Positions 1 through 6,014 of a stretch of DNA of 12,275 nt are shown one piece after another. The stretch spans positions 1 through 12,275 of the forward strand of contig JAEZMI010000237.1 of the NCBI GenBank assembly GCA_023414975.1. Direction: 5' to 3'. Origin of the DNA: Pseudomonadota bacterium. Its GTDB lineage: Bacteria; Pseudomonadota; Alphaproteobacteria; Rhizobiales; Xanthobacteraceae. The notes under the pieces are model-generated. The model did not search any database, was not told the DNA's origin, and saw only the letters and a program-made list of their open reading frames with translations. The first letter of the stretch is position 1. Every line of letters starts with the position of its first letter. The translations under genes and the position numbers were made by a program.

Positions 1-2
1 GC

Positions 3-344
3 TACAGCCACGCCGTCGAGGTGCCCGCCGGCGCGCGCCTCCTGCTGGTTTCCGGCCAGCTCGGCATCGCCGAGGACGACGCGGTCCCCGAGGATGCGGA
101 GGCGCAGGCGGCTTTGTGCTTCGCGGCGATCCGCGCCTGCCTCGCGCAGGCGGGGATGGGGCCGCCGGACGTTGTGCGCCTCAATGCCTATGTCACCGAC
201 CGCGCCCACATGGCCGGCTACATGGCGGCGCGCGACCGCTTCACCGCCGACCCGCCGCCGGCCTCGACGCTGATGATCGTGTCGGGCTTCACCCGACCGG
301 AATTCAAGGTGGAGGTCGAGGCGCTGGCCGCCAAGGCGGAATGA
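3..344 (+). CDS. RidA-family (YjgF/YER057c/UK114) protein, N-terminus outside window
   Basis: The open frame enters from the left edge and ends at TGA 342-344. Visible RidA hallmarks are YSHAVEV at the left edge, VSGQLGI, a helix with QAALCFAAIRACLAQAG, VVRLNAYVTD, and the C-terminal VEVEALA strand. RidA proteins are small trimeric enzymes that hydrolyse reactive enamine/imine intermediates; other Rid subfamilies act in catabolic pathways. Roughly the first 10-20 residues of the usual ~125-130 are missing. The residue aligned with the catalytic Arg105 of E. coli RidA, six positions before the KxExEA strand, appears to be Phe in GFTRPEFKVEVEA, with an Arg two residues later. It may therefore belong to a Rid subgroup without canonical imine deaminase activity. 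It lies upstream of a creatininase-type gene on the same strand, which suggests a catabolic context. The family call is firm; the substrate is unknown. Confidence 0.88.
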   Translation, partial: YSHAVEVPAGARLLLVSGQLGIAEDDAVPEDAEAQAALCFAAIRACLAQAGMGPPDVVRLNAYVTDRAHMAGYMAARDRFTADPPPASTLMIVSGFTRPEFKVEVEALAAKAE

Positions 345-490
345 GGCCGCCGAACCCTTCGCGCGTGCAGCCGGCTTTGGAACCGGTTTTGGGACGAGGG
401 TTCGGTTGCGAAAGCCCTTTCGTCGTGAAAGTCGGACACTCCCCGCGCAAAATGATCTAGAACCGCGCCGTCAACGAACCGGACCGCCCC
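345..490. other. intergenic region with nested inverted repeats
   Basis: This 146-bp gap holds several inverted repeats. CCGAACCCT (350-358) pairs with AGGGTTCGG (397-405) and encloses an AACCGGTT palindrome (381-388). A small CGAAA-GCCC-TTTCG hairpin lies at 409-422. They could end transcription of the RidA-family gene or form a leader for the next gene, but none has a T-tract. No convincing -35/-10 pair or strong Shine-Dalgarno was found before the ATG at 491. Confidence 0.35.
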
Positions 491-1309
491 ATGCCGCCGA
501 AACGCTTCTGGACCGAACTCACCTGGACCGACTTTCAGGCCGGGGACACCGCGAACTGGATCGCCGTGCTGCCGGTCGCGGCGGTGGAGCAGCACGGGCC
601 GCATCTGCCGGTCGGCGTCGACGCCTTCATCGCCGAGGGCTATCTCAAGGAGGTGGCGCGCCTGCTGCCGGACGATTGCCCGGCGGTGTTCCTGCCGATG
701 CAGTCCATCGGCAAGTCGAACGAGCACGTCTTCTATCCGGGCACGCTGACCCTCTCGGCCGAGACGGTGATCCGCGCCTGGACCGAGATCGGCGCCAGCG
801 TCCATCGCGCGGGGGTGCGCAAGCTGGTCATCGTCAACTCGCATGGCGGCAATGTCTCGGTGATCGACATCGTGGCGCGCGAATTGCGCGAGCGGCTCGG
901 CATGCTGGCGGTCCATGTCTCCTGGCATCGGTTCGGCTACCCGGAGGGGCTGTTCTCCGCGCAGGAGCGCCAGCACGGCATTCATGCCGGCGGGGTCGAG
1001 ACCTCGCTGATGATGACGTTCCGGCCCGATACGGTGCGTACCGGCGAGATCGCGGATTTCCCTCCGGCGACCCTCGGCATGGAGCAGGACTTCGCCTTTC
1101 TGCGCGCCGGCAGCCCGGCGGGCTTCGGCTGGATGGCGCAGGACATCCAGCCGGCCGGCGCCATGGGCGACGCGCGGGAAGCAAGCCGGGAGAAGGGCGA
1201 GACCTGCGCGCATTTCGGCGCGCGCGCCTTTGTCGAGCTGCTGGCGGATATCCAGCGCTTCGACCTCGCCCGGCTGCCGGCCGGGCCGCTCGGCGGGAGC
1301 GCGCTGTGA
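491..1309 (+). CDS. creatininase-family amidohydrolase
   Basis: This 272-residue protein has the family's full metal-site pattern: EQHGPHLP (33-40) followed by D44, SHGGN (117-121), and HAGGVETS (165-172). In the creatininase family these residues hold a binuclear Zn/Mn/Mg centre that hydrolyses cyclic or linear amide bonds. Members include creatininase, the mycofactocin maturase MftE and riboflavin-pathway FAPy hydrolases. The length matches the usual ~250-270 residues. The ATG at 491 gives a typical N-terminus (WTELTWTDF directly before the first strand), although its Shine-Dalgarno is weak. The stop overlaps the next start by one base (TGATG), so translation with the downstream Ldh2-type oxidoreductase is probably coupled. 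No mycofactocin or creatine genes are visible. It is best read as a catabolic amidohydrolase of unknown substrate. It is probably cytoplasmic, since no signal peptide is seen. Confidence 0.9.
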   Translation: MPPKRFWTELTWTDFQAGDTANWIAVLPVAAVEQHGPHLPVGVDAFIAEGYLKEVARLLPDDCPAVFLPMQSIGKSNEHVFYPGTLTLSAETVIRAWTEIGASVHRAGVRKLVIVNSHGGNVSVIDIVARELRERLGMLAVHVSWHRFGYPEGLFSAQERQHGIHAGGVETSLMMTFRPDTVRTGEIADFPPATLGMEQDFAFLRAGSPAGFGWMAQDIQPAGAMGDAREASREKGETCAHFGARAFVELLADIQRFDLARLPAGPLGGSAL

Positions 1310-2349
1310 TGGACGCCTCGATCGCCGGCGCGCCGCTCCACGACATGGAACTGAGCCTCGACGAGGCGCGCGCCTATGCCGCCCGCGTGCTGGAGCATTT
1401 CAACACCGCGCCGGAGAACGCCGCCATCACCGCGCGCGCGCTGGCGGCGGCCGAGGCGGACGGGCTCGGCACGCATGGCCTTGCCCGGCTTCCCAGCTAT
1501 GCGGCCATGGTGGCGGCTGGCAAGATCGACGGCCATGCCGTGCCGCGTGCGCGGCGCCTGACGCCGGCGCTGGTGGCGGTGGATGCCGGCAATGGCTTCG
1601 CCTATCCGGCCATCGACCACGGGCTGCCGCTGGTGGCGCAGGCCGCGCGCGAGAGCGGCATCGCGCTTCTGGCGCTGCGCCGCTCCAGCCATTTCGGCGT
1701 CGCCGGCCAGCCGGTGGAAGCGCTCGCCAATGGCGGGCTGGTGGGTCTCGCCTTCGCCAATGCCTCCGCGTCCATCGCGCCCTGGGGCGGCAAGACCGCG
1801 CTTTTCGGCACCAACCCGATCGCCTTCGCCACCCCGCTGAAGGATCGCCCCCCGGCGGTGGTGGACCTCTCGGTCGCCAAGGTGGCGCGCGGCAACGTCC
1901 TCGCCGCCGTGCAGCGCGGCGACGCGACCATCCCGGAAGGGTGGGCATTCGACCCGCAGGGCAACCCGACCACCGACCCGAAGGCGGCGCTGGCCGGGAC
2001 CATGGTGCCGATGGGCGACGCCAAGGGCACGGCGCTCGCCTTCATCATCGAGGTGATGGCGGCGGCGCTGACGGCCTCCACCTTCTCCTTCGACACGCCG
2101 AGCTTCTTCGACGGCAAGGGGCCGCCGGCAGCGGTGGGGCAGGTCGTCATCGCCATCGATCCCGGCCGGCTGGCGGGCGATGCCTATCTCGACCATCTGG
2201 AGCGCCTCGCCGCCGCCATCGAGCGCGAGCCCGGCGCCCGCCTGCCGGGCACGCGCCGTCTCACCAACCGCGCCCGCGCCGCCCTTCACGGGGTGAAGGT
2301 CGGGGCGAGCCTGCGCCGGGCCCTGGCCGGGATGGGCTTTGCCGACTGA
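1309..2349 (+). CDS. Ldh2/MDH2-family NAD(P)H-dependent oxidoreductase (malate/L-lactate dehydrogenase-like)
   Basis: The 346-residue product starts at the ATG overlapping the creatininase stop (TGATG, 1307-1311). Family features in order are: DGLGTHGLARLPSY (51-64) with the catalytic-type His56; SSHFG (126-130); ALFGTNPIAFATP (164-176); VVDLSVAKVARG (184-195); and GDAKGTALAFIIEVM (236-250), the equivalent of the nucleotide-binding GxxKG segment. This family uses a non-Rossmann fold. It reduces 2-oxo acids or cyclic imines, or oxidises 2-hydroxy acids; members include YiaK, ureidoglycolate dehydrogenase AllD, and Δ1-piperideine-2-carboxylate reductase DpkA. The length fits the usual ~330-360 residues. 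A longer frame opens upstream to 406 but runs through the creatininase gene in another frame and is rejected. The substrate is not deducible; neighbouring Rid and creatininase genes make a nitrogenous compound plausible. The gene converges on the minus-strand phosphoribosyltransferase with only 38 bp between stops. Confidence 0.9.
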   Translation: MDASIAGAPLHDMELSLDEARAYAARVLEHFNTAPENAAITARALAAAEADGLGTHGLARLPSYAAMVAAGKIDGHAVPRARRLTPALVAVDAGNGFAYPAIDHGLPLVAQAARESGIALLALRRSSHFGVAGQPVEALANGGLVGLAFANASASIAPWGGKTALFGTNPIAFATPLKDRPPAVVDLSVAKVARGNVLAAVQRGDATIPEGWAFDPQGNPTTDPKAALAGTMVPMGDAKGTALAFIIEVMAAALTASTFSFDTPSFFDGKGPPAAVGQVVIAIDPGRLAGDAYLDHLERLAAAIEREPGARLPGTRRLTNRARAALHGVKVGASLRRALAGMGFAD

Positions 2350-2387
2350 GGGCGGCCCCCAAGGTCCGCCGCGCGGCTCATCCCTCC

Positions 2388-3107
2388 TCAGGCGGGCAGG
2401 GTGGACCAGTCCGGGTACCAGCCGCCCTCGCCCTTGCGGAACAGAGGGCAGGACACCGGCGCGTGGACCAGCCCCGGCCAAGCGGGGTCGATGTCGCCCA
2501 GCGTCTTCTGCCAGACATTGGTTTCCTTGATGGCGGTGGCGACGCCGACCACATTGGCGCCGATCCGCCGCATCAGTTCCAGCTCGGCGGAGACGGTACC
2601 GCCGGTCGAGATCACGTCCTCGACCAGCAGCACGCGCTTGTCCTCCAGCCGTTCCAGCAGGCGCGGGTCGATGAACACCGTCTTCGGCTTGTCGGGGCTG
2701 GTGATGGAGATCACCGGGATGGACAGTTCGTCCTCGAACCAGAATTTGCGCGAATAGCTCAGCGGCACATAGTGCGGATGGCCGAGCTTCTTCGCCACCG
2801 AGGCGGCGAGCACCATACCGAGTGTCGGCATGCCGACCACGATATCGGCGCCGAGGTGCCGCACCTGGTCGGCGATGGCGGTGGAGAGCCGGTCTTCCAG
2901 CGCGAAGGAATTCTCGGTGATGCAAAGATAGGCGATGGCTGTCTCGAAATCGGGCGGAAGCGGGAGAAACGGCAGATCCGCCCAGTCGCCGTCCGGCAGC
3001 CGGACCGGGTAGCTGTCGCGGTAGGGCGCCGGGCCGGGATCGGCCAGTTCGGCGGCGGGAATGATGCGGTCGCGGTAGCTGCCGCGGTCAGAAAAATTGA
3101 GAGGCAT
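2388..3107 (-). CDS. type I phosphoribosyltransferase, orphan (adenine/orotate PRT-like)
   Basis: This 239-residue protein carries the PRPP-binding signature VLLVEDVISTGGT (159-171), with the acidic pair replaced by Glu-Asp. An upstream VGMPTLGMVLAASVAKKLG segment (91-109) resembles the first loop of APRT/OPRT-type enzymes. Such enzymes transfer phosphoribose from PRPP to a base and release pyrophosphate. The extra N-terminal ~60 residues and the C-terminal tail (SCPLFRKGEGGWYPDW, 219-234) differ from textbook APRT (~180 aa) or PyrE (~215 aa), so the acceptor base is uncertain. The start chosen is the ATG at 3107, with GGAG five bases upstream (3113-3116 on the plus strand). The frame stays open further upstream, but that part crosses the terminator and the ppa gene. 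It lies downstream of ppa on the same strand but behind a hairpin terminator, so it probably has its own promoter in 3108-3156. PPi from this reaction would be removed by the neighbouring pyrophosphatase. Confidence 0.82.
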   Translation of the reverse strand: MPLNFSDRGSYRDRIIPAAELADPGPAPYRDSYPVRLPDGDWADLPFLPLPPDFETAIAYLCITENSFALEDRLSTAIADQVRHLGADIVVGMPTLGMVLAASVAKKLGHPHYVPLSYSRKFWFEDELSIPVISITSPDKPKTVFIDPRLLERLEDKRVLLVEDVISTGGTVSAELELMRRIGANVVGVATAIKETNVWQKTLGDIDPAWPGLVHAPVSCPLFRKGEGGWYPDWSTLPA

Positions 3108-3156
3108 GGGCACTCCGGCGTAAGGGGCGCGCCGTACCCAGCAACCGGAATGCCAA

Positions 3157-3182
3157 AGGCCGCCGGGGTGAGCCGGCGGCCT
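3157..3182 (-). terminator. Rho-independent-type hairpin between ppa and the phosphoribosyltransferase gene
   Basis: A perfect 10-bp stem is formed by AGGCCGCCGG (3157-3166) and CCGGCGGCCT (3173-3182) with a 6-base loop. On the minus strand it is followed by TTTGGCATT, a short T-rich tail. It lies about 80 bases past the ppa stop, in the orientation expected for ending ppa transcription. The T-tract is short, so it may only attenuate read-through into the phosphoribosyltransferase gene. Confidence 0.6.
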
Positions 3183-3264
3183 CGTAGCGCTGTCGGGCGC
3201 GGCCAGAGGGCGGCCGCGGGCGACCCATGCGGGCGCCCCTTGCGGGCGGCCGGAGCCGCCGGCC

Positions 3265-3792
3265 TCACTTCTTGGCGTTCTCGATCGACTTGAGGATGAT
3301 CTCGCGGGCGGCGTCGGCGCCCTTCCAGTCGGCAACGGAGACCTTCTTGCCCTTCTCCAGGTCCTTGTAGTGCGTGAAGAAGTGGGCGACCTGCTCAAGG
3401 GTGAGCGGGGGCAGGTCGTCGCAGGTCTTGACCTTGGAGTGGTAGGGGTAGACCGAGTCCGCGGGCACGGCGAGGATCTTCTCGTCGCCGCCCTTCTCGT
3501 CGGTCATCATCAGCACGCCGACCGGACGGGCGGCGATGACGGCGCCGGCCAGCAGCGGGATCGGCGAGATGACGATGATGTCCAGCGGGTCACCGTCATC
3601 GCCCAGCGTGTTGGGGATGAAGCCGTAATTGCCCGGATAGAACATTGGCGTGTGCAGGAAGCGGTCGACGAAGAGCGCGCCCGACTCCTTGTCGAGCTCA
3701 TACTTCACCGGCGCGCCGCCGGCGGGGATCTCGATGATGGCGTGAACTTCGTCCGGCGGATTCGGGCCGATCGAGATGCGTGAAATGTCCAT
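3265..3792 (-). CDS. ppa: family I inorganic pyrophosphatase
   Basis: This cytoplasmic enzyme hydrolyses pyrophosphate to two phosphates, driving nucleotide and polymer synthesis forward. The product has 175 residues, matching the bacterial hexameric family I enzyme. Active-site residues line up with E. coli PPase at a constant offset of one: E21, K30, E32, R44, Y56, D66/D68/D71 in GDDGDPLD, and D98/D103 in the segment TDEKGGDEKILAV. The PROSITE-type DxDPxD pattern is intact. The ATG at 3792 is preceded by GGGAG (plus-strand 3800-3804) at a 7-base spacing. The frame remains open upstream to 4236, but that extension is low-complexity Arg/His and crosses the zinc operators, so it is rejected. 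It is divergent from the zinc operon and shares a ~218-bp intergenic region with it. A hairpin terminator follows the gene. Confidence 0.97.
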   Translation of the reverse strand: MDISRISIGPNPPDEVHAIIEIPAGGAPVKYELDKESGALFVDRFLHTPMFYPGNYGFIPNTLGDDGDPLDIIVISPIPLLAGAVIAARPVGVLMMTDEKGGDEKILAVPADSVYPYHSKVKTCDDLPPLTLEQVAHFFTHYKDLEKGKKVSVADWKGADAAREIILKSIENAKK

Positions 3793-3831
3793 GAGCGGGC
3801 TCCCAGGTCGAACAGGCCGGCCGCGCCGGCG

Positions 3832-3909
3832 GGAAAGGCGCCCTCTCTTAAGTCGGCGCGCCCGCGCCGTCGAGACAGGAAAGCACCCTCCCTTCGGCGG
3901 AAAGCGCCC
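3832..3909. repeat. three degenerate direct repeats upstream of ppa
   Basis: The motif GGAAAG(G)C[G/A]CCC occurs at 3832-3843, 3878-3888 and 3899-3909. Copies one and two extend similarly (CCCTCTCTT versus CCCTCCCTT), and copies two and three are exactly 21 bp apart, two helical turns. They lie 40-117 bp upstream of the ppa start on its promoter side. They may bind a regulator of ppa, or may be chance in GC-rich DNA. Confidence 0.3.
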
Positions 3910-3936
3910 GCGGCACAGCCTCCGGCAACCCGGTGG

Positions 3937-3953
3937 GTGATACAACATATCAC
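3937..3953. promoter_or_regulatory. Fur-family operator 1 (probable Zur box)
   Basis: The 17-mer GTGATACAACATATCAC has perfect 6-bp arms around a 5-bp centre. Its core TGATACA-A-CATATCA fits the 7-1-7 inverted-repeat pattern of Fur-superfamily operators. It lies in the ppa/znu divergent region, 58 bp upstream of the first gene of the zinc operon. Because that operon encodes ZnuABC, Zur with zinc as corepressor is the obvious candidate. Confidence 0.75.
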
Positions 3954-3973
3954 TAAATGCTGGACGTGCGCTC

Positions 3974-3990
3974 CTGATATGATGTATCAG
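3974..3990. promoter_or_regulatory. Fur-family operator 2 (probable Zur box)
   Basis: The 17-mer CTGATATGATGTATCAG also has perfect 6-bp arms. Its 15-bp core TGATATGATGTATCA equals the reverse complement of the operator 1 core except at the central base. The two centres are 37 bp apart. This copy ends 20 bp before the start codon at 4011 and covers a TATGAT hexamer, so repressor bound here would block the promoter of the zinc operon. Confidence 0.78.
3978..3983 (+). promoter_or_regulatory. possible -10 element of the zinc operon inside operator 2
   Basis: TATGAT matches five of six bases of the sigma-70 -10 consensus. It lies 27 bp before the start codon and inside the second operator. No good TTGACA-like -35 is present at 16-18 bp spacing (the region reads AAATGC), so the assignment rests on position and overlap with the operator. 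Confidence 0.4.
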
Positions 3991-4010
3991 ATAGCCGCAC
4001 GGAGTTTCAC

Positions 4011-4394
4011 ATGACGGCACGGTCCAGCTTCCCCGCACGCCTTCACGGCCATGACCACGACCATGACCACGGCTCCGGCGGCGCGGCGCCGGCGGGTGCC
4101 CTAACGGCAGATCGGCATCTGCGAGACGGGGGGGCGGCAGGCGCGAAGGCGGGGTCCGCGCATATCCATGTCGATGACCATGCCCATGCCCATTCGCGCA
4201 GCGATGTCCATGCCGGGCATTCCCACTCGCCTTCACACGCCCATTCCCACGGCCCCGGCCAGCGCCACCCGATGGCGGCGCCGGGCTTCTCGCTGCTGCG
4301 CCTCTCCGTCGGCCAGCGTCTCGCCCTCGCGCTGCCGCTGGCGGCGCTGCTGTGGGCGGCGGCGCTGGCGGTCATCGGCGGGGGAGGCCTGTGA
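4011..4394 (+). CDS. small His-rich, tail-anchored-type membrane protein, first gene of the zinc operon
   Basis: I do not recognise a named family. The 127-residue product has 18 histidines in its first 86 residues: an HGHDHDHDH tract at 12-20, and HIH, HAHAH, HAGHSH and HAHSH clusters at 51-80. It ends in one hydrophobic segment at about 104-123. Basic residues (R97, R103) before this segment and none after it predict a cytoplasmic His-rich domain with the C-terminus across the inner membrane. No cleavable signal peptide is seen. GGAG (4001-4004) lies six bases before the ATG, and the stop overlaps znuC (TGATG). The position directly behind two Zur-type operators, ahead of znuCBA, suggests zinc binding, storage or hand-off at the ZnuB/ZnuC channel, or a zinc sensor; this is inference. 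The His-rich part could equally be periplasmic if topology is inverted. Most His codons are CAT/CAC in short DNA repeats, as in fast-evolving metal-binding tracts. Confidence 0.8.
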   Translation: MTARSSFPARLHGHDHDHDHGSGGAAPAGALTADRHLRDGGAAGAKAGSAHIHVDDHAHAHSRSDVHAGHSHSPSHAHSHGPGQRHPMAAPGFSLLRLSVGQRLALALPLAALLWAAALAVIGGGGL

Positions 4395-5137
4395 TGGGGC
4401 AGGTGCTCGCCTTTCGCGATCTCACCCTCGGCTATGAGCGTCACCCCGCCGTCCACCATCTCCATGGCGAGGTGGGGGAGGGCGCGCTGCTGGCGGTGTG
4501 CGGGCCGAATGGCGCGGGCAAATCGACCTTGCTGAAGGGCATAGCCGGCGTGCTGACGCCGCTCGCGGGCGATATCGACCGCCGCCTCGGCGCGCGCGAC
4601 ATCGCCTACCTGCCGCAGGCGGCGGAGATCGACCGCTCCTTTCCCATCGACGTCTATGACCTCGTCGCCATGGGCCTGTGGCAGCGCACCGGGCTGTTCG
4701 GCGGGATCGGCCGGGCGGACCGCCAGCGTATCGAGCACGCCATCGCGGCGGTGGGTCTGGAAGGCTTCGAGCGCCGGCCCATCGGCACGCTGTCGGGCGG
4801 GCAGATGCAGCGCACGCTGTTCGCGCGGCTGTTGCTGCAGGAGGCGCGGCTGATCCTGCTCGACGAGCCCTTCACCGCGCTCGACGCCGGCACCATCGCC
4901 GATCTGGTCGCGCTGGTGGAGCGCTGGCACGGGGAGGGGCGGACCATCCTCGCCGTGCTGCACGATCTCGAACTCGTGCGCAGCCATTTCCCGCAGACGC
5001 TGCTGCTCGCCCGCGAGCCGGTGGCGTGGGGCGAGACGCGGCAGGTGCTGACCACCGCCAATCTCGCCGCCGCCCGCCGCATGTGCGAGGCATGGGACGA
5101 GGCCGCGCCGCTCTGCGCGCCGGAGCAGGCGGCATGA
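4394..5137 (+). CDS. znuC: zinc ABC transporter ATP-binding protein ZnuC
   Basis: This cytoplasmic ATPase powers zinc import through ZnuB. The 247-residue product has Walker A GPNGAGKST (37-45), Q-loop YLPQ (72-75), signature LSGGQ (133-137), Walker B LILLDEP (153-159), D-loop ALD (162-164) and H-loop His190. The length fits ZnuC/MntB-type ATPases (~250 aa). The start chosen is the ATG overlapping the stop of the His-rich gene (TGATG at 4392-4396). A frame opening at 4352 would add 14 residues overlapping that gene and is less likely. Its stop overlaps the znuB start (ATGA, 5134-5137), so the three reading frames are coupled. It lacks the His-rich C-terminal tail seen in some ZnuC proteins; the separate upstream gene may supply that function. 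A manganese transporter is an alternative, but the His-rich partner genes favour zinc. Confidence 0.93.
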   Translation: MGQVLAFRDLTLGYERHPAVHHLHGEVGEGALLAVCGPNGAGKSTLLKGIAGVLTPLAGDIDRRLGARDIAYLPQAAEIDRSFPIDVYDLVAMGLWQRTGLFGGIGRADRQRIEHAIAAVGLEGFERRPIGTLSGGQMQRTLFARLLLQEARLILLDEPFTALDAGTIADLVALVERWHGEGRTILAVLHDLELVRSHFPQTLLLAREPVAWGETRQVLTTANLAAARRMCEAWDEAAPLCAPEQAA

Positions 5138-6003
5138 TCTACGATTACCTGATCGCCCCCTTCGCGGAGTTCGACTTCATGCGCCGCGCGCTGGTCGGCG
5201 CGCTGGCGCTGTCCGTCGGTGCCGGGCCGATCGGCGTGCTGATGATGCTGCGCCGGATGAGCCTCGCCGGCGACGCCATGGCGCATGCCATCCTGCCGGG
5301 CGCGGCGGTCGGCTTCCTCGCCGCCGGGCTCAACCTCTTCGCCATGACGATCGGCGGTCTCGTCGCCGGTTTCGCCGTCGCGCTCGGCGCCGGCGCGGTG
5401 GCGCGGGCGACGCAGATGAAGGAAGACGCGGCGCTCGCCGCCTTCTACCTCATCTCGCTGGCGCTCGGCGTGCTGCTGGTGTCGCTGCGCGGCTCCAATG
5501 TCGATCTGCTGCATGTGCTGTTCGGCACGGTGCTGGCGCTCGACGACGCGACGCTCCTCCTCATCGTCTCCATTTCCAGCCTTTCCCTGCTGGCGCTCGC
5601 CCTTCTCTGGCGCCCGCTGGTGCTGGAGAGTGTCGATCCCGGCTTCCTGCGCTCGGTGAGCCGGGCGGGGGCGCCGACCCATCTGGTGTTTCTGGCGCTG
5701 GTGGTGCTCAACCTCGTGGGCGGGTTCCACGCGCTCGGCACGTTGCTTGCGGTCGGCCTGATGATGCTGCCGGCCGCCGCCGCACGGTTCTGGACGCGCG
5801 AACTCACCGCCATGGTGGGGCTGTCGATCCTCGTCGCCGCGCTCTCCGGCGTGATCGGCCTGCTGATTTCCTATCACGCGGGCGTGCCGTCCGGCCCGTC
5901 CATTATCCTTGTCGCCGGCGCGTCCTATGCGCTGTCCGTCCTGTTCGGGCCGGTGGGGGGGCTGCTGCCGCGCCTCGCCCCGCGCCGCCATCTCGAAGCC
6001 TGA
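5134..6003 (+). CDS. znuB: zinc ABC transporter permease ZnuB
   Basis: This inner-membrane permease has 289 residues and about eight hydrophobic segments (roughly 17-38, 50-70, 72-90, 100-118, 138-159, 182-196, 200-217, 226-247, 255-272, some of them re-entrant or short). The motif SLAGDAMAHAILPGAAVGF (43-61) is the conserved segment of the ABC-3 permease family near the ATPase-contact loop. LMMLPAAAARFW (209-220) matches the conserved Pro/Ala-rich transmembrane region. It starts at ATG 5134 with a four-base overlap with znuC (ATGA) and stops at TGA 6001-6003. The stop is followed at once by the strong Shine-Dalgarno of znuA. It would form a homodimeric pore for zinc delivered by ZnuA and energised by ZnuC. 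Metal specificity comes from the operon context, not from the permease sequence. Confidence 0.93.
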   Translation: MIYDYLIAPFAEFDFMRRALVGALALSVGAGPIGVLMMLRRMSLAGDAMAHAILPGAAVGFLAAGLNLFAMTIGGLVAGFAVALGAGAVARATQMKEDAALAAFYLISLALGVLLVSLRGSNVDLLHVLFGTVLALDDATLLLIVSISSLSLLALALLWRPLVLESVDPGFLRSVSRAGAPTHLVFLALVVLNLVGGFHALGTLLAVGLMMLPAAAARFWTRELTAMVGLSILVAALSGVIGLLISYHAGVPSGPSIILVAGASYALSVLFGPVGGLLPRLAPRRHLEA

Positions 6004-6014
6004 GGAGGCCGCCC

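Noticed and set aside
982..2925. 647-codon minus-strand frame across the creatininase, Ldh2 and part of the PRTase genes
   Set aside because: Shadow of clearly recognisable genes; no family features.
1230..3293. 687-codon plus-strand frame running from the end of the creatininase gene through Ldh2 and antisense to the PRTase
   Set aside because: Arg/Gly/Ala-rich shadow frame crossing convergent genes, with no domain.
3793..4236. N-terminal extension of the ppa frame
   Set aside because: It would run through the Zur-type operators and antisense to the His-rich gene. The ATG at 3792 has a good Shine-Dalgarno and gives the standard PPase length.
4047..4262. CATGACCAC-type short DNA repeats considered as a microsatellite or CRISPR-like array
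   Set aside because: They are imperfect, in-frame His/Asp codons of the His-rich gene, without regular spacers.
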